A stretch of DNA of 20,364 bases from CAYMUN01 sp964393835. GTDB lineage: Bacteria; Patescibacteriota; Saccharimonadia; Saccharimonadales; UBA4665. The stretch is taken from assembly GCA_964393835.1 (NCBI GenBank), contig CAYMUN010000013.1, forward strand, positions 1 through 20,364, given 5' to 3'. The position numbers and the translations under genes were made by a program. Below are positions 6,179 to 12,285 of the stretch, in pieces (position 1 is the first letter of the stretch; every line of letters starts with the position of its first letter). The notes under the pieces are model-generated. The model searched no databases. It saw nothing but the letters and a program-made list of their open reading frames with translations, and was not told the origin of the DNA.

Positions 6179-7966
6179 TTAGAGCTGACGCTGCTTGGCT
6201 TCACGGGTAAATAGCTCGATGCGGTCACCCTCTTGTAAGTCAAGGCGCTTAGGGGTTTTGAGACTGATACCGCAGAGCTCCCCCTCGATAACCTCTTTGG
6301 CTTCGGCTGGGCCGCGCTTTAAGCCAGTGACTTCGACTTCCATGAGCGATTCGTCACCGCGTGATACTCGCGCCAAGGCGGGGGCGGTCAGCTTACCTTT
6401 GGTTACTTCCCCGCCGGCGATGACCGCTGTTTTGGTAGTGTTAAAGATACCTTTAACTACCAGGCGGCCTAGCTCGGTTTCGATGATTTCTGGGCTCAGC
6501 AGCTGGCTCAGTTCGACCTTAACATCATCAATTAATTCGTAGATTACTTTGTAAAGCCGGACGCTTATTTTGTCGCGTGAGGCCTGCTGGCGACTACTGG
6601 TTGGCAACGTGACGTTAAAACCATAAATAATAGCATGGCTGGTGTGGGCCAGGTGCAGGTCGTTTTCGCTAACTGGGCCAATGCCAGCTCCGACGATTCG
6701 TACCGCGACTTCTTCGGTATCCATAGCCTTAAGGCTATCAATCACAGATGTCAGGGAGCCTTGGACGTCAGCTTTGATGATAATATTTAACTCTTGTAAT
6801 TCATTGTTGCGGTTGATCAGTCGGATTAATTCACCACTGCCAATATCCATACGGCTGCCACTCGCTTGCTTATCAGCGGCGATGCCTGCCACCTGAAGGC
6901 GAGCCTCTTTCTCGTTTTTAACCACACTAAATTCATCGCCAAATTCCGGTAGGGTCTTAAAACCGGTGATAACCACGGGCATAGACGGCGTGGCGATTTT
7001 AACCGGTTTGCCATCGGTAGACTCTAAATTACGGACTTTGGCATAGCTGCCACCGGCAACGATAAACTCACCAGTTTTTAGGGTGCCGGCCTCTACCAGT
7101 GCCTGGGCAACCGGGCCACGACCCTGCTCGACGTGAGCCTCGATGATCAAACCCCGGGCCGGGACATCAGTGTCAGCTTTAAGTTCTTCGACATCAGTTA
7201 CCAAGAGCAACATATCCAGCAATTCCGGGATACCGGCCTTGGTCTTAGCTGATACCGGCAATACTATAGTGTCACCGCCCCATTCTTCGGTAAGTAAATC
7301 ATGCTCGGAGAGTTGTTGTTTAAGCCGGTTAATGTCGGCACCCTCTTTGTCCATTTTATTGGCCGCTACCAAAATTTTAACACCGGCTTTTTTAGCAAAA
7401 CGAATTGCCTCGATAGTTTGCGGCTTAATGCCGTCGTCAGCTGCCACTACGATGATTACGATGTCAGTCAGCAGCGCGCCGTGTTCGCGAATAGCGGCAA
7501 AGGCTTCGTGGCCGGGAGTATCCAGAAACGTCACTGCCCGGTTGTTATGCGTAATCTGATAGGCCGAGATATGCTGGGTAATGCCACCGGCCTCACCGCG
7601 GGCAACTTCAGCCCCCCGGATAGCATCCAGCAAGCTCGTCTTGCCATGATCGACATGCCCCATGACGGCCACAACCGGCGGCCGAGCGGCAGCCGTATCA
7701 CTGTGGGTTGGCTTAGAACGCACTGGCAACGCGATGTCAGCAGCAGCCTTTTTGCTGAGCGTTACACCGAGAGCTAGTTCTTCGACAATAATTTGGGCGG
7801 TATCAAAATCAATTTTTTCGTTGACGGTAGCCATGACACCGTTTTTCATCAGTTCACCAATCAGACGGGATACCGGGATAGACAACCGCTCAGCCAAGGT
7901 GCCGACGGTGATCATGTCTTCGATTTCGATAGTAGTTATTGCTTGGGTGGTATCTGCTTCTGCCAT
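6179..7966 (-). CDS. infB: Translation initiation factor IF-2
   Basis: A 595-aa GTPase that places fMet-tRNA in the P site and drives subunit joining. An N-terminal IF2N-like helical domain (about 15-75, MITVGTLAERLSIPVSRLIGELMKNG) is followed directly by the G domain: G1 GHVDHGKT (103-110), G2 GGIT (127-130), G3 DTPGH (149-153), G4 NKMD (203-206), G5 SAK (239-241). Domains II, III and the fMet-tRNA-binding C2 domain follow, ending at ELFTREAKQRQL. The long variable linker of E. coli IF2 is missing, giving the compact form. The ATG at 7966 has an AAAGGAG Shine-Dalgarno 8 nt upstream. It lies 50 bp downstream of rpsA and is probably co-transcribed with it; no nusA or rbfA adjoins. Confidence 0.97.
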   Translation of the reverse strand: MAEADTTQAITTIEIEDMITVGTLAERLSIPVSRLIGELMKNGVMATVNEKIDFDTAQIIVEELALGVTLSKKAAADIALPVRSKPTHSDTAAARPPVVAVMGHVDHGKTSLLDAIRGAEVARGEAGGITQHISAYQITHNNRAVTFLDTPGHEAFAAIREHGALLTDIVIIVVAADDGIKPQTIEAIRFAKKAGVKILVAANKMDKEGADINRLKQQLSEHDLLTEEWGGDTIVLPVSAKTKAGIPELLDMLLLVTDVEELKADTDVPARGLIIEAHVEQGRGPVAQALVEAGTLKTGEFIVAGGSYAKVRNLESTDGKPVKIATPSMPVVITGFKTLPEFGDEFSVVKNEKEARLQVAGIAADKQASGSRMDIGSGELIRLINRNNELQELNIIIKADVQGSLTSVIDSLKAMDTEEVAVRIVGAGIGPVSENDLHLAHTSHAIIYGFNVTLPTSSRQQASRDKISVRLYKVIYELIDDVKVELSQLLSPEIIETELGRLVVKGIFNTTKTAVIAGGEVTKGKLTAPALARVSRGDESLMEVEVTGLKRGPAEAKEVIEGELCGISLKTPKRLDLQEGDRIELFTREAKQRQL

Positions 7967-7983
7967 GATATCGGCTCCTTTCT

Positions 7984-7996
7984 GGCCCTAAGGGCC
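7984..7996 (-). repeat. Short hairpin before the infB ribosome-binding site
   Basis: GGCCC-TTA-GGGCC on the minus strand, in the rpsA-infB gap just upstream of the AAAGGAG of infB. With no T-tract it is not a terminator. It could be a processing or stability element within the rpsA-infB mRNA. Confidence 0.35.
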
Positions 7997-8016
7997 GGTT
8001 ATCTCAGGTACACATA

Positions 8017-9141
8017 TTATTCGTCAGTTTTAGTTTCGACTTTGGCAGACTTGACAGCTTTTGAAGCCTTGGCCGACTTAGCTTTGGCATCTTTCAAAGA
8101 CAGGGCGATCTTGCGATTCTCAGTATCAATATCTAAGACTTTGAATTGCTTTTTTTCGTTGAGTTGAAATAGTTTTTCGGGGTCGACGGCTTCGTCATCA
8201 CTCATTTCAGAAACATGGACTAAGGCCTCGACGCTCGGGCTGATCTGGACAAAGGCGCCAAACGGCGTGATACGCGTAACCTTACCCTCGACGACATCAC
8301 CGGCCTTAAAGGCTTTGACTTGCTCGAGCCATGGATCCTCGGACATTTGCTTGAGACTTAAGCTCAGGCGATCTTTGTCGATGGCGATGATCTTGGCTTT
8401 GATGGTTTCGCCGACTTTGACGTAGTTACGCGGGTTGTCGACGCGTTCCCAGGAAATCTCTGAAATGTGAATCAAGCCCTCAATGCCGTCGACATTGACG
8501 AACGCACCGAAGTCGATTACGCCGGTGACGACACCCTCTACGGCATCACCGACTTTGAGCTCCGAGAAACGGGCCTGCATGTCATCTTTGACAGCTTCTT
8601 TTTCGGAGAAAATCAACTTGTTGTCCTTGCGGCTAACGTCCAGGACTCGAACCCTAAGCGGCTTATTTGTCAGGGCGTGCAGTTTTTGCAGGATTTCGTC
8701 CTTGTCAGCACCACTCACCCGTGGATAATGGCCGGCTGCCAGCTGTGATACCGGCAGGAAGCCGCGAATGCCTTCCATTTCGACCAGCAGGCCGCCACGA
8801 TTGGCGTCATATGGTACGATTTCGACGATTTCATTAGCATCATGGACACGCTGCAATTCGTCCCAGCCACGGTCTTTAACAGCTCGTTTCATACTAAGCA
8901 GGGCATGGCCCTCTTCCATTTCCGGATCAATGACGCTGACAGTGACGGTCTGGCCTTCTTCGAGATTCTGGCCGTAACCGATCTCACGACGCATAACGAC
9001 GCCGACGCCTCGGCCGCCCAGATCGATCCAAACTTCATTCTTTCTAATCGCCGTGACGATCCCCTCGACGACTTCGCCGGTGGTTAATCCCGAGAGCTCG
9101 CTACTAGCTAGCAGCTCGTCCATTGTGAGTACTTTTGACAT
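8017..9141 (-). CDS. rpsA: Ribosomal protein S1-like, four S1 domains
   Basis: A 374-aa protein with four S1/OB RNA-binding domains: about 20-88, 104-184 (divergent), 196-266 (VGDAVEGVVTGVIDFGAFVN) and 279-350 (AGDVVEGKVTRITPFGAFVQ), then a Lys/Ala/Ser-rich tail. Domains 3 and 4 are the most canonical, with FGAFV and G(L)IHISE/LVHVSE motifs. Four domains are typical of short S1 forms; E. coli S1 has six. It binds mRNA and helps place it on the 30S subunit. The ATG at 9141 has AAGGAGG at 9160-9154 with a rather long 12-nt spacer. It has its own promoter and a leader of about 110 nt, and is followed by infB. Confidence 0.93.
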   Translation of the reverse strand: MSKVLTMDELLASSELSGLTTGEVVEGIVTAIRKNEVWIDLGGRGVGVVMRREIGYGQNLEEGQTVTVSVIDPEMEEGHALLSMKRAVKDRGWDELQRVHDANEIVEIVPYDANRGGLLVEMEGIRGFLPVSQLAAGHYPRVSGADKDEILQKLHALTNKPLRVRVLDVSRKDNKLIFSEKEAVKDDMQARFSELKVGDAVEGVVTGVIDFGAFVNVDGIEGLIHISEISWERVDNPRNYVKVGETIKAKIIAIDKDRLSLSLKQMSEDPWLEQVKAFKAGDVVEGKVTRITPFGAFVQISPSVEALVHVSEMSDDEAVDPEKLFQLNEKKQFKVLDIDTENRKIALSLKDAKAKSAKASKAVKSAKVETKTDE

Positions 9142-9252
9142 GTTCTTACCATGCCTCCTTGCAAAATGTATTTCTTCACCAGCAAACAGTCGGTTTTAGG
9201 CTATAAAACTTCCGCTTTTCACTTAACTCCAGTTAATTTGCTGATGTAAGAT
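9142..9252 (-). promoter_or_regulatory. rpsA 5' leader with possible hairpins
   Basis: About 110 nt from the predicted start to the ATG. It contains TTAACT-GG-AGTTAA and TTTTA-TAGCC-TAAAA dyads, then the Shine-Dalgarno. S1 mRNA leaders are autoregulated in other bacteria, so this structured leader could serve feedback control. Not demonstrated here. Confidence 0.35.
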
Positions 9253-9259
9253 TACCTTT

Positions 9260-9288
9260 ATTATAACTGACAAAACCCTTTGAGTAAA
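9260..9288 (-). promoter_or_regulatory. rpsA-infB promoter
   Basis: Minus strand: -35 TTTACT (9288-9283), 17-nt spacer, perfect -10 TATAAT (9265-9260). It lies upstream of the rpsA leader and is the only good promoter seen for the rpsA-infB transcript. Confidence 0.6.
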
Positions 9289-9398
9289 GAGAGAGCTGAT
9301 CGGGAAGAGCCTGGGCCATACCCCTCCTAGCAGTTAGGGCTAAAAACATGCCTTTTGGACGTAAACCGCCCTATTGTGCGGATACCCTATTGACCATA

Positions 9399-9428
9399 TT
9401 GGCCAGTTTAATAAGTTTTTAATATTGA
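9399..9428 (+). promoter_or_regulatory. Possible promoter of the PadR operon
   Basis: TTGGCC (9399-9404), 18-nt spacer, TATTGA (9423-9428). Matches to consensus are moderate. The upstream TTGACC (9390-9395) has no -10 at proper spacing. An imperfect dyad TGACC-ATATT-GGCCA overlaps the -35 and could be a regulator site. Confidence 0.35.
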
Positions 9429-9446
9429 TCTACTAGGATGAAAGAT

Positions 9447-9791
9447 ATGGCAATGACCCTAAGCATGTACCAATTCCTGGTGCTGGCGGCATTGTTGCGC
9501 CGGCCAGCTCACCCCTATGCCATAGGGCAAGAGATAATCGCTTTGACTGGTTGGCAGGTGTGGCCATCTAAATCCACGCTACGTACGGTTCTCGACAGAC
9601 TGCTGACAGCTGGCTATATAGAGATGTGCAGCAGTGATCCTCATTATTGGCTGCAGGCTCGGCGGTCTGCACCATATGAGCTTACCGAAAAGGGCTTATG
9701 GTTGGTGCGGCGGGAGTTGAGCATGTACTTTGAGGTAGTCGTGAAGTCACGGCCGCATCTCGATGCCTATCTCGAAAAGTTTGGCGACTAG
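9447..9791 (+). CDS. PadR-family transcriptional regulator
   Basis: A 114-aa winged-helix protein of PadR type: first helix FLVLAALLRRPAHPYAIGQEI, recognition region (WPSKSTLRTVLDRLLTAGYIE) and wing ending YELTEKGLWLVRREL, then a short C-terminal helix for dimerisation. PadR proteins are usually repressors that sense small ligands. Two in-frame ATGs exist. The one at 9447 has an AGGA motif 8 nt upstream and begins at the family start (MAMTLSMYQFL); the one at 9438 (three codons longer) lies directly behind that AGG and is less likely. It is the first gene of a three-gene plus-strand cluster with the ROK kinase and the HExxH protein, so it may control them. Confidence 0.85.
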   Translation: MAMTLSMYQFLVLAALLRRPAHPYAIGQEIIALTGWQVWPSKSTLRTVLDRLLTAGYIEMCSSDPHYWLQARRSAPYELTEKGLWLVRRELSMYFEVVVKSRPHLDAYLEKFGD

Positions 9792-9810
9792 CTGCCGCGC
9801 GGTGTAAACT
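9781..9810 (+). promoter_or_regulatory. Possible leaderless promoter of the ROK gene
   Basis: TTGGCG (9781-9786), 18 nt, TAAACT (9805-9810), then only CGGGAT before the ATG at 9817. Each hexamer matches consensus at about four positions. No usable Shine-Dalgarno precedes the ATG. Confidence 0.4.
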
Positions 9811-9816
9811 CGGGAT

Positions 9817-10641
9817 ATGTATATCGGGGTTGATGTCGGAGGCACTAAGACGTTTGTGGCGATGCTGGATAAGCACGGCGTCATCAAGGAACAGGCCAAA
9901 TTCCCCACTCCTAAAAAATACGATAATTTTCTCTTGGAACTCCGCCATGCCCGAGCCCATTTCACGCACCATGACTTTGAAGCCGGCGGCATTGGCGTGC
10001 CCGGAAGCATTGATCGTCAACATGGTATCAGTGTTGGTTCTCCAAATGTAGCCTGGCGTAAAGTAGCGCTGGAATCAGACTGCGAAAAGATCTTTGCTTG
10101 CCCCTTTGTCATGGAGAATGATGCTAATGTAGCCGCGCTATCAGAGGCAATGCTACAAAAAAGCTATGAAACGGTGCTGTATTTTACGATTAGCACCGGC
10201 ATCGGTACCGGTGTCATTCGTAAGCAGCAGATTGATCCCAGCTTCTTAAAAATGGAGGGTGGCCATATTTTGCTTCCCTACCGTGATAAGCTCGTAAAAT
10301 GGGAGGATTTCGCCTCCGGGCGAGCGATCTATAACCAGTTTGGCAAAAAGGCCGCTGATATCAGTGACGAGCAAGCCTGGAAAACCATCGCCCGCAACCT
10401 GAGTCTGGGGATCTTTGAAAATATCGCTATCGTGCAGCCCGATTTAATAGTGATCGGCGGTGGAGTCGGAACATACTTCAAGCAGTACCGAACCCACTTA
10501 TTAGCTGAATTAAAAAAATACGAGACGCCAATAGTGCCGATTCCTAAAATCATTGGGGCTGAGCGGGCCGAAGAAGCGGTCATTTACGGTTGTTACGATT
10601 TAGCAAGACAGAGGTTTGGACATGGAACAGCTGATCGCTAA
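9817..10641 (+). CDS. ROK-family sugar kinase-like protein without the zinc motif
   Basis: A 274-aa protein of the ROK (repressor, ORF, kinase) fold, most like a glucokinase. Phosphate-1 motif DVGGTKT (6-12), catalytic Asp102 in ENDAN (100-104), phosphate-2 STGIGTG (126-132), EGGH (147-150) with the conserved His, and the adenosine-side motif LIVIGGGVG. In typical ROK proteins the EGGH is followed by a CxCGxxGCxE zinc site. Here the segment reads LLPYRDKLVKWEDFASGRAI with no cysteine, so the zinc site is gone while the SG...I helix that follows it is kept. The protein is also short for the family (often about 300 aa). No N-terminal HTH is present, so it should be an enzyme, not a repressor. 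The substrate cannot be told. It overlaps the next gene by 20 nt. Confidence 0.88.
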   Translation: MYIGVDVGGTKTFVAMLDKHGVIKEQAKFPTPKKYDNFLLELRHARAHFTHHDFEAGGIGVPGSIDRQHGISVGSPNVAWRKVALESDCEKIFACPFVMENDANVAALSEAMLQKSYETVLYFTISTGIGTGVIRKQQIDPSFLKMEGGHILLPYRDKLVKWEDFASGRAIYNQFGKKAADISDEQAWKTIARNLSLGIFENIAIVQPDLIVIGGGVGTYFKQYRTHLLAELKKYETPIVPIPKIIGAERAEEAVIYGCYDLARQRFGHGTADR

Positions 10642-11113
10642 ACTACAGGCTGATTTTCCAGACTTACAGTTCACGCCCGGACAGCAATTTTATTGGTCAC
10701 CGGAAACCAGCGAAATTTTTTATAAAGCCGACGCGACTGGCAAACGAGCAGCCTGGTCACTACTGCATGAAACCGGCCATGCCCTGCTTGAACACCAAAG
10801 TTATAAGGCCGACTTTGAACTGTTACGCCTCGAGGTGGCTGCCTGGGAACGGGCCCGCGAGCTAGCCGCCGACGTCAATGTGGAGATCGATGAAGATCAC
10901 ATCCAGGACTGCCTGGATACCTACCGCGACTGGTTATACAAGCGCAGCATCTGCCCAAGTTGTACTACCAAATGTTTGCAGCAAGACAACTTTATTCACT
11001 ACCAATGCTTCAATTGCCATACGGTCTGGCGCGTCAGTGCCAGTCGGTTTTGCCGGGCTTACCGCTCCACCAAAAACCTCCGCCCGAAAGCGGAGGTCGC
11101 TATTGCCTCTTAA
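10622..11113 (+). CDS. HExxH metallopeptidase-like protein (ImmA/IrrE type) with zinc ribbon
   Basis: A 163-aa protein. LLHETGHALLEH (47-58) carries the HExxH zinc-protease motif (His49, Glu50, His53), with a likely third ligand Glu in ELLRLEVAAWERA (about 66-78), as in ImmA/IrrE-like peptidases. The C-terminal part holds two cysteine pairs (CPSC and CFNC, with a further Cys between) forming a zinc ribbon, then a basic tail. ImmA/IrrE proteases cleave repressors; here the target is unknown. I chose the ATG at 10622 because AGAGG stands 7 nt upstream; a TTG two codons earlier is possible. It starts 20 nt before the end of the ROK gene, so translation is coupled. Its 3' end overlaps a hairpin that serves the opposite strand. 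Confidence 0.82.
   Translation: MEQLIAKLQADFPDLQFTPGQQFYWSPETSEIFYKADATGKRAAWSLLHETGHALLEHQSYKADFELLRLEVAAWERARELAADVNVEIDEDHIQDCLDTYRDWLYKRSICPSCTTKCLQQDNFIHYQCFNCHTVWRVSASRFCRAYRSTKNLRPKAEVAIAS
11071..11097 (-). terminator. Intrinsic terminator of the KGG gene, inside the opposite gene
   Basis: Minus strand: ACCTCCGC-TTTCGG-GCGGAGGT (8-bp stem, 11097-11076) followed at once by TTTTT (11075-11071). It lies about 25 nt past the stop of the KGG-repeat gene and within the last codons of the HExxH gene. Confidence 0.7.
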
Positions 11114-11137
11114 GCTAAGAGCTTAAACGACTTTTTT
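11110..11137 (+). terminator. Probable terminator of the PadR-ROK-HExxH operon
   Basis: Plus strand: TTAAGCT (11110-11116), loop AAG, AGCTTAA (11120-11126), five nt, then six T (11132-11137). The stem is AT-rich and includes the stop codons of both convergent genes. It is weaker than the minus-strand one. Confidence 0.45.
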
Positions 11138-11320
11138 GGTGCGGCGTGAAATGCGGCCGCCTTTGGCGCCGGCTTGGCGAGCCAAGTCGCGGTTGGCGTA
11201 AAAGCCACCGGTCTTGCCGAGCTTACCGCCCTTAGCACCGATTTTGGCGTAGAAATCCGCGCCATATTTAGTTTTGTTGGTTGCGGCGGCGGCTTGACCG
11301 CCAGCTTTAGTTCCTGCCAT
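11123..11320 (-). CDS. KGG-repeat small basic protein
   Basis: A 65-aa Gly/Ala/Lys-rich basic protein with two KGG motifs in the contexts FYAKIGAKGGKLGKTGGF and LARQAGAKGGRISRRTKK. This matches the stress-induced KGG repeat seen in YciG-like, GsiB-like and con-10-like proteins, which are hydrophilic and often stress-related; a nucleic acid-binding role is possible from the basic tail (ISRRTKKVV). The ATG at 11320 has a good Shine-Dalgarno (GGGAGG, 9 nt). A very strong promoter (TTGACA-17-TACTAT) lies 100 nt upstream, with a stable hairpin between, so expression is probably high or controlled through the leader. It converges with the HExxH gene, 9 nt apart. Confidence 0.82.
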   Translation of the reverse strand: MAGTKAGGQAAAATNKTKYGADFYAKIGAKGGKLGKTGGFYANRDLARQAGAKGGRISRRTKKVV

Positions 11321-11356
11321 AGTGAGGTTCCTCCCTTAACTTAGTTGCTCTCGAGT

Positions 11357-11399
11357 GAAATAAAGAGGGTTCCCCATCCAGATGAATGGAAAACCCTCT
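11357..11399 (-). promoter_or_regulatory. Terminator-like hairpin in the KGG gene leader
   Basis: Minus strand: AGAGGGTT (11399-11392), inner CCAT/ATGG pairing, AACCCTCT (11371-11364), followed by TTTATTT. It stands downstream of the KGG promoter start (about 11416) and upstream of its RBS. It may be an attenuator in that leader, a 5' stabilising hairpin, or the terminator of the upstream membrane-protein gene that ends at 11468; the last two roles could be combined. Confidence 0.6.
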
Positions 11400-11422
11400 A
11401 ATCTCGCTTCGAAATTAAACGT

Positions 11423-11451
11423 ATAGTATCACGCTATTGTTTTGATGTCAA
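11423..11451 (-). promoter_or_regulatory. Strong promoter of the KGG gene
   Basis: Minus strand: perfect -35 TTGACA (11451-11446), 17 nt, -10 TACTAT (11428-11423). The predicted start near 11416 gives a leader of about 96 nt. It lies right after the end of the upstream gene. Confidence 0.7.
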
Positions 11452-11467
11452 CAAGCTGGTGCTTGTT

Positions 11468-12217
11468 TTAACGTGTAGTTTTGGGAGTTGGCGCAGCGGC
11501 AGCGGCGTTACCCGAGAAAGTCAGTGGGGCTACCAAGATAATCTTATCGGTGCTTGGGCGATAGAGAATAGCTTCGCCGGCCTTGACGTACATCAGCACT
11601 TTATCGCCGTTTTGAGCGTTATTAAAGAAGGCTGACTGCTTTTTAGCAGCGCTGGCGTCGCTGACGCTAGCTACCGTGGGCGTTTCACCGGCCGGCAGCT
11701 GCATCAGGGCGCTGACCTTGCTAATCAGATCATTAGTTTGCTTTTGGACGGCAATTTGGGGATTGGCGTTGAGCTGAGCAACTTGGCTTTTGAGATTTTT
11801 GTTGTCGGCGGTCAGGTCTTTATTTGCGGAGGCTTGTGAAAAGGCCCAGTAGCCGACACCGGCCAGCAACATCACCAGAACTGCTTCTGCGATCAAGTGA
11901 GCCAGCGGCGCTTTTTTGTCAGTCGAAGAGACTGAGGTCACCGACGATACTGGCGGCTCAGAAGTCTCATGTGGCGGCTCGGGCACTTCGGGAGCTGGCT
12001 CAGGTACCTCGGGGGCGGGCTCGTTAGATACTTCCAGAGCCTCGCGGGGCTCCCCTGCCTCAGACTCGTGATTATCCTCTGGGGAAGCAGAGCTGTCTTC
12101 GTCGCTCTTAATAGCGACTGATTTGCGCTCTGGCACGGTCGCGGTAGTTGTACTTTTATTATCTATAACCGCGTCAAAATCTTCATCTTCAGACGGCCAC
12201 TCAGTATCTGTTGCCAT
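11468..12217 (-). CDS. Single-pass membrane protein with acidic Pro/Glu tail
   Basis: A 249-aa protein (254 if the ATG at 12232 is used). The N-terminal about 100 residues are acidic and Pro/Glu/Ser-rich, with an EPAPEVP direct repeat, and are likely disordered and cytoplasmic. One membrane helix follows at about residues 108-126 (LIAEAVLVMLLAGVGYWAF), then a short coiled coil (NKDLTADNKNLKSQVAQL), then an external domain containing NAQNGDKVLMYVKAGEAILYRPSTDKII, a pattern I associate with CPR extracytoplasmic proteins of unknown function. I prefer the ATG at 12217, which has GGAG close upstream; the ATG at 12232 has none. It lies directly after the giant surface protein on the same strand, with its own promoter just past that gene's stop. 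A partner role at the cell surface is possible but unproven. Confidence 0.82.
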   Translation of the reverse strand: MATDTEWPSEDEDFDAVIDNKSTTTATVPERKSVAIKSDEDSSASPEDNHESEAGEPREALEVSNEPAPEVPEPAPEVPEPPHETSEPPVSSVTSVSSTDKKAPLAHLIAEAVLVMLLAGVGYWAFSQASANKDLTADNKNLKSQVAQLNANPQIAVQKQTNDLISKVSALMQLPAGETPTVASVSDASAAKKQSAFFNNAQNGDKVLMYVKAGEAILYRPSTDKIILVAPLTFSGNAAAAAPTPKTTR

Positions 12218-12252
12218 AGTCTCCACTCCCATTAATTTTCTCGCTTACGCTT

Positions 12253-12281
12253 ATTGTAGCTAGCCCTCTAACCATCGTCAA
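12253..12281 (-). promoter_or_regulatory. Promoter of the acidic-tail membrane protein
   Basis: Minus strand: -35 TTGACG (12281-12276), 17 nt, -10 TACAAT (12258-12253). It sits 5 nt past the stop of the giant gene. No terminator is seen between the two, so read-through from the giant gene is also possible. Confidence 0.65.
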
Positions 12282-12285
12282 GCAC

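Noticed and set aside
9142..9152. Short upstream ORF starting at 9152 overlapping the rpsA start
   Set aside because: The AAGGAGG is only one base away from this ATG, too close for initiation, and the frame encodes only about 14 residues.
9395..9406. The word CATATTGGCCAG shared with 19562-19573, both upstream of promoters
   Set aside because: A 12-base match is expected by chance several times in 20 kb, and flanks do not extend the match.
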